Shown piece after piece: positions 1 to 8,251 of a stretch of DNA of 64,000 bases. The notes beneath the pieces were generated by a model. It saw only the letters and a program-made list of their open reading frames with translations. It was not told the origin of the DNA and made no database searches. The stretch is taken from contig NZ_CP160402.1 in the NCBI RefSeq assembly GCF_040730185.1, positions 7,440,001 to 7,504,000 on the forward strand, in the 5' to 3' direction. The stretch's first letter is position 1, and each line of letters opens with the position of its first letter. A program made the position numbers and the translations under genes. The DNA comes from Streptomyces sp. Je 1-332. Its GTDB lineage: Bacteria; Actinomycetota; Actinomycetes; Streptomycetales; Streptomycetaceae.

Positions 1-807
1 GTAGACGCGCACGACCGACGGCTTGAAGCCGTTCGTGACGACCTCGCGGATCACCTTGATGCCGGTGGCCATGTCGTCGACGAGGAAGCCGTGGAACTCG
101 TTGTTCTCCGGCTGGTACTTGAAGATCTTGACGGTGACCTCGGTGATGTAGCACAGGGCGCCCTCGTTGCCGATGACGATGTGCCGGATGTCGGGGCCGG
201 CCGCGCGGCGCGGCACGTTCTTGATGCGGGTGACCGAGCCGTCGGGGAAGACCGCCTCCAGGCCGACGACCATGTCCTCGATCGCCCCGTACAGGGTGGA
301 GAACTGGCCGATGGAGCGGGTGGAGACCAGACCGCCGTACTGGGCGAGCGGCTTGGACTGCGGCGAGTGGCCCGTCGTCAGGCCCTGCTCGCGCAGCTTG
401 TCCTCCAGGACCTGGAGCGGTACGCCGCACTGGACCGTGACCTGCATGTTCTCGGCGTCGACCTTGATGATCTCGTCGAGGCCCGAGCCGTCGAGCACGA
501 TGGTGTCCTCGACGGCGGTCTCCAGGCCGCCCTCGGTGCCGGTGCGGCCGGTGCGCGCCACCACATTGATCTTGTTCTCGTCGGCGAAGGCGAGGACCTT
601 CGACACGTCCTCGGTGGAGCGGGCGTTGACGATCGCGGCCGGGATCGGGCCGTCGAAGATGCCGTGCACCGACTGGTACTTCTTGAACCGGTCGACGCTC
701 GCGAGCTTGAGCTGCTCCTCGTCCGTGACGATCTGGTCGGCGGCGAGCAGGTCGGTGAGCCGGGCGACGATGTCGTCGCGGGTGAGCTTGGAGAGCGACT
801 GGGCCAT
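1..807 (-). CDS. FAD-linked oxidase (alkyl-DHAP synthase / 2-hydroxyacid oxidase type), C-terminus beyond window
   Basis: The 269 visible residues are the N-terminal part of an FAD-binding type-4 (PCMH) oxidoreductase; the gene continues past base 1. The FAD pyrophosphate loop reads TGRTGTEGG near residues 86-94. A second FAD-contacting stretch, YGAIEDMVVGLEAVFPDG, lies near 173-190 and NEGALCYITEVTVKI near 214-228. These resemble alkyl-dihydroxyacetonephosphate synthase and glycolate/D-lactate oxidases, which oxidise a hydroxy-acid or polyol with FAD. The ATG is preceded by AAGAGG nine bases away. It is the last visible gene of a leftward MFS-SDR-oxidase group, so it probably oxidises the imported substrate or its product. 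The substrate is unknown; family assignment is firm. Confidence 0.85.
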   Translation of the reverse strand, partial: MAQSLSKLTRDDIVARLTDLLAADQIVTDEEQLKLASVDRFKKYQSVHGIFDGPIPAAIVNARSTEDVSKVLAFADENKINVVARTGRTGTEGGLETAVEDTIVLDGSGLDEIIKVDAENMQVTVQCGVPLQVLEDKLREQGLTTGHSPQSKPLAQYGGLVSTRSIGQFSTLYGAIEDMVVGLEAVFPDGSVTRIKNVPRRAAGPDIRHIVIGNEGALCYITEVTVKIFKYQPENNEFHGFLVDDMATGIKVIREVVTNGFKPSVVRVY

Positions 808-880
808 GGTGATCTACCTCTTGGTGTGCGGTGTGGGGGGTGCGGACGAACGTGGTGGGGGTGGGGGGGAGCGGTCGGGC

Positions 881-1657
881 TCAGCGGACCAAGTAGCCTC
901 CGTCGACCGGGAGTACGTGGCCGTTGACGTAGTCCGAGGCGCGGGAGGCGAGGAAGACCGTCGCCCCCATCAGGTCGGCGACGTCCCCCCAGCGGCCGGC
1001 CGGGATGTGGTCCAGGACGCGCTGGTTGGTCTCGGGGTTGGCCCGCGTCTCCTCGGTGATCTTCGTGGCGAAGTAGCCCGGGGCGATCGCGTTGACCTGG
1101 ATGTTGTGCTGCGCGAGCTCGTCGCAGTACGCCTTGGTGAAGCCGGCGATGCCGTGCTTGGTGGCGGCGTACGCGGGTGACCACTGGCCGCCGAGGAACG
1201 AGAACATCGACGCGATGTTGATGATCTTGCCGGAGCGCTGCGGAACCATGAAGCGGATCGCCTCGTGGCTCAGCTCGAAGGGTGCCGTGAGGTTCACGCT
1301 CACCATCGGGTCCCACTGCGCGCGGCCGAACTCCTCGACGTCGGCGATGTTGCAGATGCCCGCCGAGTTCACCACGATGTCGACCGACCCGAACGCGTCC
1401 GCGCAGCCCTCGACGATCTGCCTCGGCACGCCCGGCTTGGTGAGGTCGGCCTCCAGGAACTCCATGCGGCGGCCCTCGGCCTCGATCAGCTTCTGTGTGG
1501 CGCCGTCGTCCGCGGCCATGGAGGGCACGAAGACGTTGGCGCCGGCCTTGGCGAGCGCCAGCGAGAACGCCTGGCCGAGGCCGGTGTTGCCGCCGGTGAC
1601 GATGGCGTTCTTGCCGTCGATGGAGAAGAAGTCGCGGTTGAACTCGGTGATGTCCAT
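881..1657 (-). CDS. Short-chain dehydrogenase/reductase (KduD-like)
   Basis: A 258-residue classical SDR oxidoreductase. It has the NAD(P) motif TGGNTGLG at 21-28, NSAG at 97-100, catalytic Ser150, and Tyr163/Lys167 in YAATK, followed by the usual IAPGYFATK loop. Length and layout match 2-deoxy-D-gluconate/gluconate 5-dehydrogenases, which interconvert a sugar-acid or polyol alcohol and its ketone in the cytosol. It lies between an MFS transporter and an FAD-linked oxidase on one strand, spaced by about 60-75 bases, so the three are probably one catabolic operon. The exact substrate cannot be read from sequence; gluconate-like names for SDRs are often wrong. Confidence 0.9.
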   Translation of the reverse strand: MDITEFNRDFFSIDGKNAIVTGGNTGLGQAFSLALAKAGANVFVPSMAADDGATQKLIEAEGRRMEFLEADLTKPGVPRQIVEGCADAFGSVDIVVNSAGICNIADVEEFGRAQWDPMVSVNLTAPFELSHEAIRFMVPQRSGKIINIASMFSFLGGQWSPAYAATKHGIAGFTKAYCDELAQHNIQVNAIAPGYFATKITEETRANPETNQRVLDHIPAGRWGDVADLMGATVFLASRASDYVNGHVLPVDGGYLVR

Positions 1658-1717
1658 GGGGAGTTCGCTCTTTCCGGTGCGGTACGTGGTGCGGTGGCGC
1701 GGGGTCGGTCGGGTGGT

Positions 1718-3030
1718 TCAGGCGGACACGGGTACCGCCTCCGGGACGGGCCGCGGGGCGTCGGCGGTCAGTTCGCGGCGCCGGGTGCGGTCGGTGAGCG
1801 TGGTCAGGCCGACGCCGAGGAGCGCCATGGCGAGCAGGAAGAGGAAGAGGGTGGTGTAACCGCCGCCGTGCTCGGGGACGGCGGGCGTCGCCGCCGGATC
1901 GCCGATCCACCAGGCGCTCAGGGTCGGCAGGAACGCGTCGGGCAGATACGCGATCCCGGACGCGAGGCCGATGACGCCGCCCCGCTCGTTCTCCGGGACC
2001 TCGACCTCGCCGACCTGCGCCCAGTAGACGCCCCGGCTGGCGAACACCAGCAGGCACAGCGCGAACATCAGGGCCAGCGCCACCCACTTGAAGGCGGAGT
2101 CGCGCGGCAGCACCAGGAAGGTCACGGCGACGGCCGCGCAGCCGATGAACATCCAGCGCAGGAAGCGCGGCGTGGACTTGGTGACCTTGTCCACGACGAC
2201 TCCGCCGGCCGGGCCGGCGACGAACTGGAGACGTACGTGCGCACGACGCCGATCACGCCGATGAGCGCGGCCGCCATCCCGTACTGGTGCTCCAGGAGCG
2301 GCGAGAAGTAGCCGAGCGTGGTGTAGAAGCAGTACATCAGCATGACCGTGCCGCCGATGAGCCACGTGTACTTGTTCCGCGCGGCCAGCCACAGCTGCCG
2401 CAGCGTGACGGTGCTCGAACCGAGGTCGGCCAGGCGCCGCTCGTCCCCCTTGACGAACAGCCACACGAGGACGGCGTAGACGAAGCACAGGATGCCGTAG
2501 ATGCGGATCAGCCACAGCACGCCCGCCGCCTCGGCGACGCTCGCCGCGACGACGGCCGTCCCCACGAAGCCGACGATCGTCGACGTCACACCGCGCACGC
2601 CCTCAAGGAAACCGAACAGACGGCCCTGTTCCGAGGAATCACCCAGCATTCCGATGGCTTTCACCAGGGCGGCCCAGTACAGGCCCATTCCCATCACGGC
2701 CATCAGGATGTGCGCGGCCAGAATTCCCCAGTATCCGGGGATGGTCCCGAGATACAGGTCGGCGACGCCGGTGCCGACCAGAGCGGTCACGATCAGGGCC
2801 TTCGGTGAGAACTTGTCGGCGAACCAGCCGCCGAAGAAGTACATCACCATGGCGACGACACCGAACACCGAGATGATGTTGGCGTACTGCTGGGCCGAGA
2901 GTTCGAGCGCCGTGGCCGTCGGCCCCAGGAAGACGAACCGGATGTACGCGACCTGATAGATGACTCCACCAGTCATCGACAGGATCAGGAAACTGACCCA
3001 TTTCTGGGACTTGGTCACGGCGCTCACCAC
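1718..3030 (-). pseudogene. MFS transporter broken by a -1 frameshift
   Basis: Two overlapping reading frames together make one 12-helix MFS transporter of about 437 residues. The N-terminal frame (GTG start at 3030, 3027 or 3018) encodes about eight helices up to ...GVIGVVRTYV near base 2230. The protein then continues as LQFVAGPAGGVVVDKVTKS in the next frame, down to the stop at 1718. Adding one base between 2229 and 2230 restores a continuous protein through RTYVLQFVAG. Either the gene is inactive in this strain or the assembly lost one base; codon use stays coding-like on both sides, which favours a recent lesion or an error. It heads the MFS-SDR-oxidase group. Confidence 0.8.
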
Positions 3031-3109
3031 CTCTTTGTGGAAATGCAGGGCAGGAAAAGGTGCTCAGATGCACGGACGCACAGATGCTCGGATGCATGGA
3101 AATGAGCAC

Positions 3110-3156
3110 AAAAAAAGAACAGCAACTCTCCCCTGTCGGGAAGGAGTTACTGTTCT
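3110..3156 (-). terminator. U-tailed intrinsic terminator in the leader of the MFS-SDR-oxidase operon
   Basis: Read on the minus strand, AGAACAGTAACTC and GAGTTGCTGTTCT pair as a 13-bp stem with a single G-U wobble. The loop contains a further UCCC/GGGG pairing closed by GACA, and seven T residues follow directly. This is a textbook Rho-independent terminator, unusual in GC-rich Streptomyces where U-tails are commonly missing. It sits about 80 bases upstream of the MFS start and downstream of a gene for a GlpP-family antiterminator, so it is positioned as an attenuator rather than as a simple operon end. Confidence 0.8.
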
Positions 3157-3171
3157 CTGGTCTCTAGTAAC
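3146..3171 (-). promoter_or_regulatory. Alternative hairpin competing with the leader terminator
   Basis: On the minus strand GTTACT (3171-3166) is complementary to AGTAAC (3151-3146). The second arm is part of the 5' arm of the downstream terminator stem. If the transcript starts upstream of 3171 the two structures cannot form at the same time, which is the geometry expected of an antiterminator. The stem is only 6 bp and would need a stabilising protein. Confidence 0.45.
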
Positions 3172-3175
3172 TGCC

Positions 3176-3206
3176 CCGGAACAGAAGTCGACGACTCTTG
3201 TTCCGG
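3176..3206. promoter_or_regulatory. 31-bp near-perfect dyad, operator candidate
   Basis: Outer arms CCGGAACA and TGTTCCGG are perfect, as are inner arms AGTCG and CGACT around a central A at 3191; only the two-base steps between them mismatch. Twelve bases of the minus-strand version (CCGGAACAAGAG) recur at 7116-7127, upstream of the aldehyde dehydrogenase gene. A dimeric regulator such as the IclR protein encoded at 7157-7960 is the obvious candidate, but this is inference. Confidence 0.6.
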
Positions 3207-3232
3207 AAGCCGGTATGCGGTTGTGGTGTCAG

Positions 3233-3267
3233 TTTTGGGGCGGGCCTTTTTCGGCCTGCCCGGCAAA
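3233..3267 (-). terminator. GC-rich hairpin downstream of glpP
   Basis: GGGCGGGCC and GGCCTGCCC pair (one mismatch) around a short T-rich loop, flanked by TTTT and AAAA that can extend the stem. It lies 66 bases past the glpP stop. It lacks a long U-tract on the minus strand, as is common for Streptomyces terminators. Confidence 0.45.
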
Positions 3268-3332
3268 AGTAAATCGCGGGTGTCGGCAGTGTCAACCCCC
3301 GATGTCACACCGCCCGGACCTGCAACGATGTG

Positions 3333-3902
3333 TCACATCGCCCAGACCTCGCGGTTCGACGAGGCGATGGCGCTCGCGCCAGCCTTCAGGGCTGCGAACA
3401 CGTCGTCCCGGTCGCAGACGAGCCCGCCCGCGATGAGCGGCACGTCGATGTCCGCGACGACCCAGGAGATCACCCGCGGCATGCAGCCCGGCAGGATCTC
3501 CACGCAGTCGGCCTTCGACATGCGCACCTGCGGGGCGAGGTTGCGGTACGACATCGAGTCGATGAGGAAGAAGCGGTGCACCGCGTAGAGGCCGAGCTCG
3601 CGGGCCGCGCGCAGCATGAACGCCTTGGAGCTGAGCACGCCGTCGGCGGCCGTCCGCTCCTTGACGTACCGGACCACGATCTCCTTGCCCGCGAAGCCTT
3701 CGAGCAGGTCGACGTTGACGAGCACGATCCGGCCGTCGTCCTTGAGCCGCTGCACGATCGCGGGCAGGTCGAGGACGGTGCCGTAGAGCAGGAAGACGAT
3801 GCGGCACTCGGAGCGCAGGACGGCCTCCAGGTCGTCGGCGTCCTTGACGCTGGCGACGACCGGGTGGTCCTCCAGGAGCGAGGGGAGCGGCGTGGTGTCC
3901 AT
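3333..3902 (-). CDS. glpP: GlpP-family (glycerol-3-phosphate responsive antiterminator) protein
   Basis: A 189-residue protein matching the GlpP family (a TIM-barrel-like fold). Recognisable family features are the early VVASVKDADDLE segment, NVDLLEGF near 63-70, EILPG at 135-139, IAGG at 157-160 and SNREVW near 182-187, all in the same order and spacing as in Bacillus GlpP. In Bacillus, GlpP bound to glycerol-3-phosphate prevents termination in the glpD leader mRNA. Here the gene is followed by an operon whose leader holds a U-tailed terminator and a competing hairpin, which makes RNA antitermination plausible. The ATG is preceded by AGGAG at good spacing. Family is firm; ligand and RNA target are inferred. 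Confidence 0.88.
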   Translation of the reverse strand: MDTTPLPSLLEDHPVVASVKDADDLEAVLRSECRIVFLLYGTVLDLPAIVQRLKDDGRIVLVNVDLLEGFAGKEIVVRYVKERTAADGVLSSKAFMLRAARELGLYAVHRFFLIDSMSYRNLAPQVRMSKADCVEILPGCMPRVISWVVADIDVPLIAGGLVCDRDDVFAALKAGASAIASSNREVWAM

Positions 3903-4027
3903 GGGGATCTCCTGGAGTGCGGCGCGGTGACAAGCTCCCTCAGGAGCGGCAAGCACCCTCAGGGTACGGCCGTGACCTGCGGCTGCCACCTGGGCCCCGG
4001 CTCTCCGCCCACCCTCCTCCGCCCCCT

Positions 4028-5368
4028 CTATCGCTCGGCGCGTGCCGCGTGGGCGAGATCCATGTCCGTGGTCTCCGGAGCGAGGAAGTGCGAGACCACA
4101 CCGCCGAGCGCGAGCACGCCGGCCCCGACGAGCAGCACGAACTCCGGGCCGAAGCGATCGAGGCCCATCGGCAGCAGGAACGTGCCGATCGCGGCGCCGA
4201 CCCGGCTCATCGCCGCCGAGAAGCCCACCCCGGTGGTGCGCAGCGCGGTCGGGAAGACCTCCAGGGGGTACACGGCGGTCAGCGCGCTGGAGGCGGCGTT
4301 GAGGAAGATGAAGAACAGGAAGCCGCCCACCACGACCGCGGTGACGTCCGGGAAGAGCGCCACCACGGCCAGACATCCCGCGGTGATCCAGAACGGCGGG
4401 ATGAGCAGCTTGCGCCGCCCGACGCGGTCCACGACGAGGCAGCCCGCCGTGACGCCGGCGACCGCCGTGAACGCGTACACGAGCAGCGCGCCCGCCGCGT
4501 TGTCGCCCATGTTCAGGGCCTCGAAGACCTCGCCCCAGAACGCGCCGATCGCGAAGTACGGCAGGACGAGCGCCGCCCAGAAGGTGCTGGCGAACACCGT
4601 CGCTCGCAGGTGCGCCTTGCTGAACAGGGCCCGGAATCCGGCCTGTTCACCGCTGTCGGCCAGTTCCGCGTCGGCGTCGAGCTCGATCCCGTACCGCTCG
4701 ATCAGCGTCCGGGCCTCGCCGGTGCGTCCCTGGCTCAGCAGCCAGCGGGCCGATTCAGGGACCCCGCCACGCAGCGCGAGGCAGGCGAGGGCGACGACCG
4801 CGCCGCTGGAGAGGGACCAGCGCCAGCCGCCGTCCACGGAGGCGAAGAGGGCGCCGACGACGGTGGCGAGTGCGTAGCCCGCGTACCAGCTGATCTCCAG
4901 GCTGGACAGCAGGCGGCCACGGCCCTTGCTCGGCGCGTACTCCGAAAGGAGCGGCGCGCCGACCGCGTACTCCCCGCCGATCGCGAGGCCCATCACCAGG
5001 CGGACGAGGAACAGCTGGGTGCCGTCCGCCACGAAGAACTGGGCGACCGAGCTGAGCAGGAAGACCAGCATGTCGACCATGAAGACGGGCCTGCGGCCGA
5101 ACCGGTCGGCGAGCCAGCCGAAGACCGGGCCGCCGAAGAAGATGCCGATCAGCGGGGACGCCCCGACCAGGCCCTGCGCGACCGTGCCCAGGTGCAGATC
5201 GGCGGTGAGCGCGGCCATCGCCATGCCGATGCCGCCGATGACGTAGCCGTCGAGGCCCTGACCCAGCTGCGTCGCGGTCTTGAGCCGGAAGTGCAGACGG
5301 CCCCGGTCACGCGCGACACGCTGGGCGGGTATGGGTTCCGGGCGGTCGGAGACAGGCGTCATTGCCAT
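4028..5368 (-). CDS. MFS transporter, sugar/organic-acid porter type
   Basis: A 446-residue, 12-helix major facilitator protein of the inner membrane. It shows the loop 2-3 signature GWLADRFGRRPVF, the matching DRVGRRKLL between helices 8 and 9, the R-GxxxGGEY motif of helix 4 (RLVMGLAIGGEY), and PESARWLLSQGR after helix 6, all typical of sugar-porter and SHS-type importers that use the proton gradient. It lies 125 bases upstream of glpP and 45 bases downstream of the aldehyde dehydrogenase gene on the same strand. It is the intact transporter of this catabolic region, which also carries a broken MFS gene. Confidence 0.88.
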   Translation of the reverse strand: MAMTPVSDRPEPIPAQRVARDRGRLHFRLKTATQLGQGLDGYVIGGIGMAMAALTADLHLGTVAQGLVGASPLIGIFFGGPVFGWLADRFGRRPVFMVDMLVFLLSSVAQFFVADGTQLFLVRLVMGLAIGGEYAVGAPLLSEYAPSKGRGRLLSSLEISWYAGYALATVVGALFASVDGGWRWSLSSGAVVALACLALRGGVPESARWLLSQGRTGEARTLIERYGIELDADAELADSGEQAGFRALFSKAHLRATVFASTFWAALVLPYFAIGAFWGEVFEALNMGDNAAGALLVYAFTAVAGVTAGCLVVDRVGRRKLLIPPFWITAGCLAVVALFPDVTAVVVGGFLFFIFLNAASSALTAVYPLEVFPTALRTTGVGFSAAMSRVGAAIGTFLLPMGLDRFGPEFVLLVGAGVLALGGVVSHFLAPETTDMDLAHAARAER

Positions 5369-5413
5369 GTCGGGACTCCTTGAGGGGTGAGGGGCGGATG
5401 AGGGGTGTGGCCG

Positions 5414-6931
5414 TTACGGGGTCGGCCAGTCCAGCGCCACGTACTTCGTCTCCAGGAAGGCCTCGATGCCTTCCCGGCCGCCCTCCCGCCCGAGCCCCGA
5501 CTGCTTCACGCCGCCGAACGGCGCCGCCGGGTCGGAGATCAGACCGCGGTTGAGGCCGACCATGCCGGCCTCCAGACGCTCGGCGACGCGCAGACCGCGG
5601 GCCAGGTCGCGGGTGAAGACGTACGAGGCGAGGCCGTACGACGTGGCGTTCGCGGCCGAGATCATCGCGTCCTCGTCGCTGAACGTCGTGATCGGCGCCA
5701 CCGGGCCGAAGACCTCGGTGTGCAGGATCGCTGCGTCCGCCGGGACATCGGTGAGGACGGTGGCCGGGTGGTACCAGCCCGCGCTCTCCGGGACCTCGCC
5801 CCGGGCGGCGACACGGGCCCCACGGCGTACGGCGTCCTCGACCAGACCGCTGATCTTCTCGACGGCCGCCGGGTTGATCATCGGGCCGAGGGTGACGCCC
5901 TCGCCGAGGCCGGGGCCCGCCTTGACGGCCAGCATCGCCGCGCAGAGCCCTTCCGTGAACTCGGCCGCGACGTCCTCATGGACGTAGAAGCGGTTGGCGG
6001 CGATGCAGACCTCGCCGCCGCCGCGCATCTTGGCGTCCATGGCGCCCCGCACGGCGGCGTCCACGTCGGCGTCGGCCAGGACGACGAACGGGGCGTTGCC
6101 GCCGAGCTCCATGGTCACGTTGACCACGTGGTCGGCGCTCTGGCGCAGCAGGGCGCGGCCGGTGGCGGTGGACCCGGTGAAGGAGAACTTCCGTACGCGT
6201 TCGTCGGCGAGCCACGCCGATACGGTCTCGGGGGCGCGATCGGTCGGCAGCACGTTGAGCAGCCCGGCGGGCAGGCCCGCCTCGGCGAGCAGCGCGGCCA
6301 CGGCAAGCGCGGTCAGCGGGGTCTCGGGGGCGGGCTTGAGCAGGACGGGGCAGCCCGCGGCGAGCGCCGGGGCGATCTTGCGGGTGGCCATCGCCGCGGG
6401 GAAGTTCCACGGCGTGACGAAGGCGGTGACCCCGACGGGCTGCCGTAGGACGACGTGGCGGAAGCCGCCGCCGGGCGCCTCGCCGAACGAGGAGTCGATC
6501 CGCACCGCCTCCTCCGCGAACCAGCGGAAGAACTCGGCGGCGTAGGCGACCTCGGCGGCGGCGTCGCGGTAGGCCTTGCCGTTCTCCAGGGTGATGAGGC
6601 GGGCGAGGTCGTCGGTGTGCTCGCGCATCAACCGGAAGGTGTCGGCAAGGACCTCGGAGCGGCGCCTCGGCGCGGTGCGCCGCCACTCCTCGGCGGCCCG
6701 CGCCGCCGCGTCGAGCGCGAGGGCGGCGTCCTGCGCCGAAGCGGCGCTGACCTCGCGTACGACCTGTCCGGTGGCCGGGTCGTACACCGGGTACGTACGG
6801 CCGTCGCTCGCCGCTTGCCATGAGCCGTCGATCCACAAGTCTCCTTCTCCATAAGGCGACTTGGTGATGCTGGTGAGGTCGTTGGTGAGCTCGCTGGTGG
6901 TGCCGATGTGGGTGGTGTTCGGGCGCTGCAT
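5414..6931 (-). CDS. Aldehyde dehydrogenase, succinate-semialdehyde dehydrogenase type
   Basis: A 505-residue NAD(P)-dependent aldehyde dehydrogenase. It has the PWNFP motif near 174-178, FTGSTATG near 251, the general base Glu275 in MELGGNAPF and the nucleophile Cys309 in GGEVCIAAN, in the standard order. Overall similarity is to GabD-type succinate-semialdehyde dehydrogenases, which oxidise short semialdehydes to acids; the same subfamily also acts on other small aldehydes. It lies between an IclR regulator and an MFS transporter, and 12 bases shared with the operator-like dyad at 3176 lie about 185 bases upstream. Substrate unknown; family firm. Confidence 0.9.
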   Translation of the reverse strand: MQRPNTTHIGTTSELTNDLTSITKSPYGEGDLWIDGSWQAASDGRTYPVYDPATGQVVREVSAASAQDAALALDAAARAAEEWRRTAPRRRSEVLADTFRLMREHTDDLARLITLENGKAYRDAAAEVAYAAEFFRWFAEEAVRIDSSFGEAPGGGFRHVVLRQPVGVTAFVTPWNFPAAMATRKIAPALAAGCPVLLKPAPETPLTALAVAALLAEAGLPAGLLNVLPTDRAPETVSAWLADERVRKFSFTGSTATGRALLRQSADHVVNVTMELGGNAPFVVLADADVDAAVRGAMDAKMRGGGEVCIAANRFYVHEDVAAEFTEGLCAAMLAVKAGPGLGEGVTLGPMINPAAVEKISGLVEDAVRRGARVAARGEVPESAGWYHPATVLTDVPADAAILHTEVFGPVAPITTFSDEDAMISAANATSYGLASYVFTRDLARGLRVAERLEAGMVGLNRGLISDPAAPFGGVKQSGLGREGGREGIEAFLETKYVALDWPTP

Positions 6932-7005
6932 GGGTGCTCTTTCCGGCGTGTCGGAGATGCCTCGGGCAGCCGTGACCGACAGCTGGGGGCGCGGTCGGCC
7001 AAGGG

Positions 7006-7037
7006 GTGCCGGGCAGGGGAGGGCTGAGGCCCGGCAC
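7006..7037 (-). terminator. Hairpin between the IclR gene and the aldehyde dehydrogenase gene
   Basis: GTGCCGGG and CCCGGCAC form a perfect 8-bp stem with a 16-base purine-rich loop. There is no U-tail. It may end the IclR transcript or act as a leader structure for the dehydrogenase gene. Confidence 0.4.
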
Positions 7038-7115
7038 TGGGGGAAAGCACGGCTCTCTGAGGGCTCTGCGTGCGTTCACGTCCGGGACGCCAGGAATGTA
7101 CGAGCCGGTCACCTG

Positions 7116-7127
7116 CCGGAACAAGAG
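7116..7127. promoter_or_regulatory. Second copy of the CCGGAACAAGAG element
   Basis: These 12 bases are identical to one half of the dyad at 3176-3206 (read on its minus strand). The sequence continues as GTCACCGG, a weak second half. Its place upstream of the aldehyde dehydrogenase gene suggests that both transcription units share a regulator. Confidence 0.45.
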
Positions 7128-7156
7128 GTCACCGGCGATCGAGACGGGGGTTGCGC

Positions 7157-7960
7157 TCAGGGCAACCGGGACGCCGGCGGCCGTGGTTCCCAGCCCAGAA
7201 GTGACGACACCTTCGCGGCCGCCGCCATCGCGGCTCTCCCCGCGTGGTCGAGCCGTGCCGCGAAACGGGCGGAGGGCGCCGTGACGTTGAGGGCGGCGAC
7301 CACCCGGCCGCGGAAGTCGAACACCGGGGCCGACACCCCGACCAGGCCCGGCTCGAACTCCTCGAACTCCCGGGCGAAGCCCTCCTCCCGGGCGCCCTTG
7401 ACCCTGGACCACAGGGCGGGCACGGACACCTCGTGAGTGGCCCCGAAGCGCACGTACAGCTCGTCGGGGCTGGCGTCCCGCAGCAGCACGGGCCCCGCCG
7501 ATGTGGTCCACGCGGGGACGCAGCGGCCCTCCCACTCGCGCAGACGGTAGGAGTGCCCGGAGACCGACAGCAGCGTGCGCACCTCCTTCTCGTGCAGGAC
7601 GCACAAGTGGCTGGTCTCCTCCAGGCCCACGGACAACTGGTGCATGACGGGCCCGGCCACCCGCACGAGGCGGCTCTCCGAGGTGCGGGCGACCAGCGAG
7701 AACAGCCGCCAGCCGAGCCGGTACTCCAGGCTGTCGGGGTCGCGCTCGACGATGCCCACGTCCGCGAGCGCCTTCAGCGCCCGCGACACCTGGCTCTTCT
7801 CGCGCCCCACGATCTGCGCGATCCGGACGACTCCCAGGCCGCCGGTGTGCTGGGCCTCGGGCGAACCGAGGGCGTCGAGCAGGTCGATGTCACGGCGCAG
7901 GCCGTGACCCTGGTTGCGGCCGGCTATGGGGGCGGAGCCGGCGGCGTTCGCTTCGTTCAC
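7157..7960 (-). CDS. IclR-family transcriptional regulator
   Basis: A 267-residue regulator. Residues about 20-85 form a winged helix-turn-helix with the recognition stretch AQIVGREKSQVSRALKALADVGIVERD. Residues about 95-255 form the GAF-like IclR effector domain, including the SAGPVLLRDASPDEL and GVSAPVFDFRGRVVAALNV motifs. IclR proteins bind small catabolic intermediates and control adjacent degradation genes. It is divergent from the fae homologue and upstream of the aldehyde dehydrogenase gene on the same strand, so it probably governs this catabolic region. The start is GTG with no clear ribosome-binding site, so a leaderless transcript is possible. Confidence 0.9.
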   Translation of the reverse strand: MNEANAAGSAPIAGRNQGHGLRRDIDLLDALGSPEAQHTGGLGVVRIAQIVGREKSQVSRALKALADVGIVERDPDSLEYRLGWRLFSLVARTSESRLVRVAGPVMHQLSVGLEETSHLCVLHEKEVRTLLSVSGHSYRLREWEGRCVPAWTTSAGPVLLRDASPDELYVRFGATHEVSVPALWSRVKGAREEGFAREFEEFEPGLVGVSAPVFDFRGRVVAALNVTAPSARFAARLDHAGRAAMAAAAKVSSLLGWEPRPPASRLP

Positions 7961-8052
7961 GCCCGCATCGTAAGGGTGACTTCCCGGGGGACTGCCTGGC
8001 CAGGGGCTCGGTTGCCCTCACCGCAACCCCGGTTTCGATTCCCCGGGCGGGC

Positions 8053-8082
8053 TTGTCCGGCGCTCGCCGGGAGTTCTAGATT
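8053..8082 (+). promoter_or_regulatory. Promoter for the fae homologue
   Basis: TTGTCC (8053-8058) and TAGATT (8077-8082) are separated by 18 bases, a good match to a housekeeping sigma promoter. A CCGGC/GCCGG dyad lies in the spacer. The predicted leader to the ATG at 8252 is about 160 bases long and pyrimidine-rich, with no other gene. Confidence 0.5.
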
Positions 8083-8251
8083 CACCGGGCAAGGCAGCGG
8101 GGCACGGCCCCACGACGCCCTCCGCGTTGCATCACGCGGATCGCTTCTTCTTCCCAACTCATCGCGCGAGCAGCTTCCTTGAGTTCCGTGCGCCCTCCTG
8201 CCCTCCCGCGCTTCTGAAACGCCTCATCCTGACCCTCGTATGGGAGCACTC

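Noticed and set aside
7960..8251. Short frames in the IclR-fae intergenic region
   Set aside because: No ribosome-binding sites and no recognisable products; the interval reads as a promoter plus leader.
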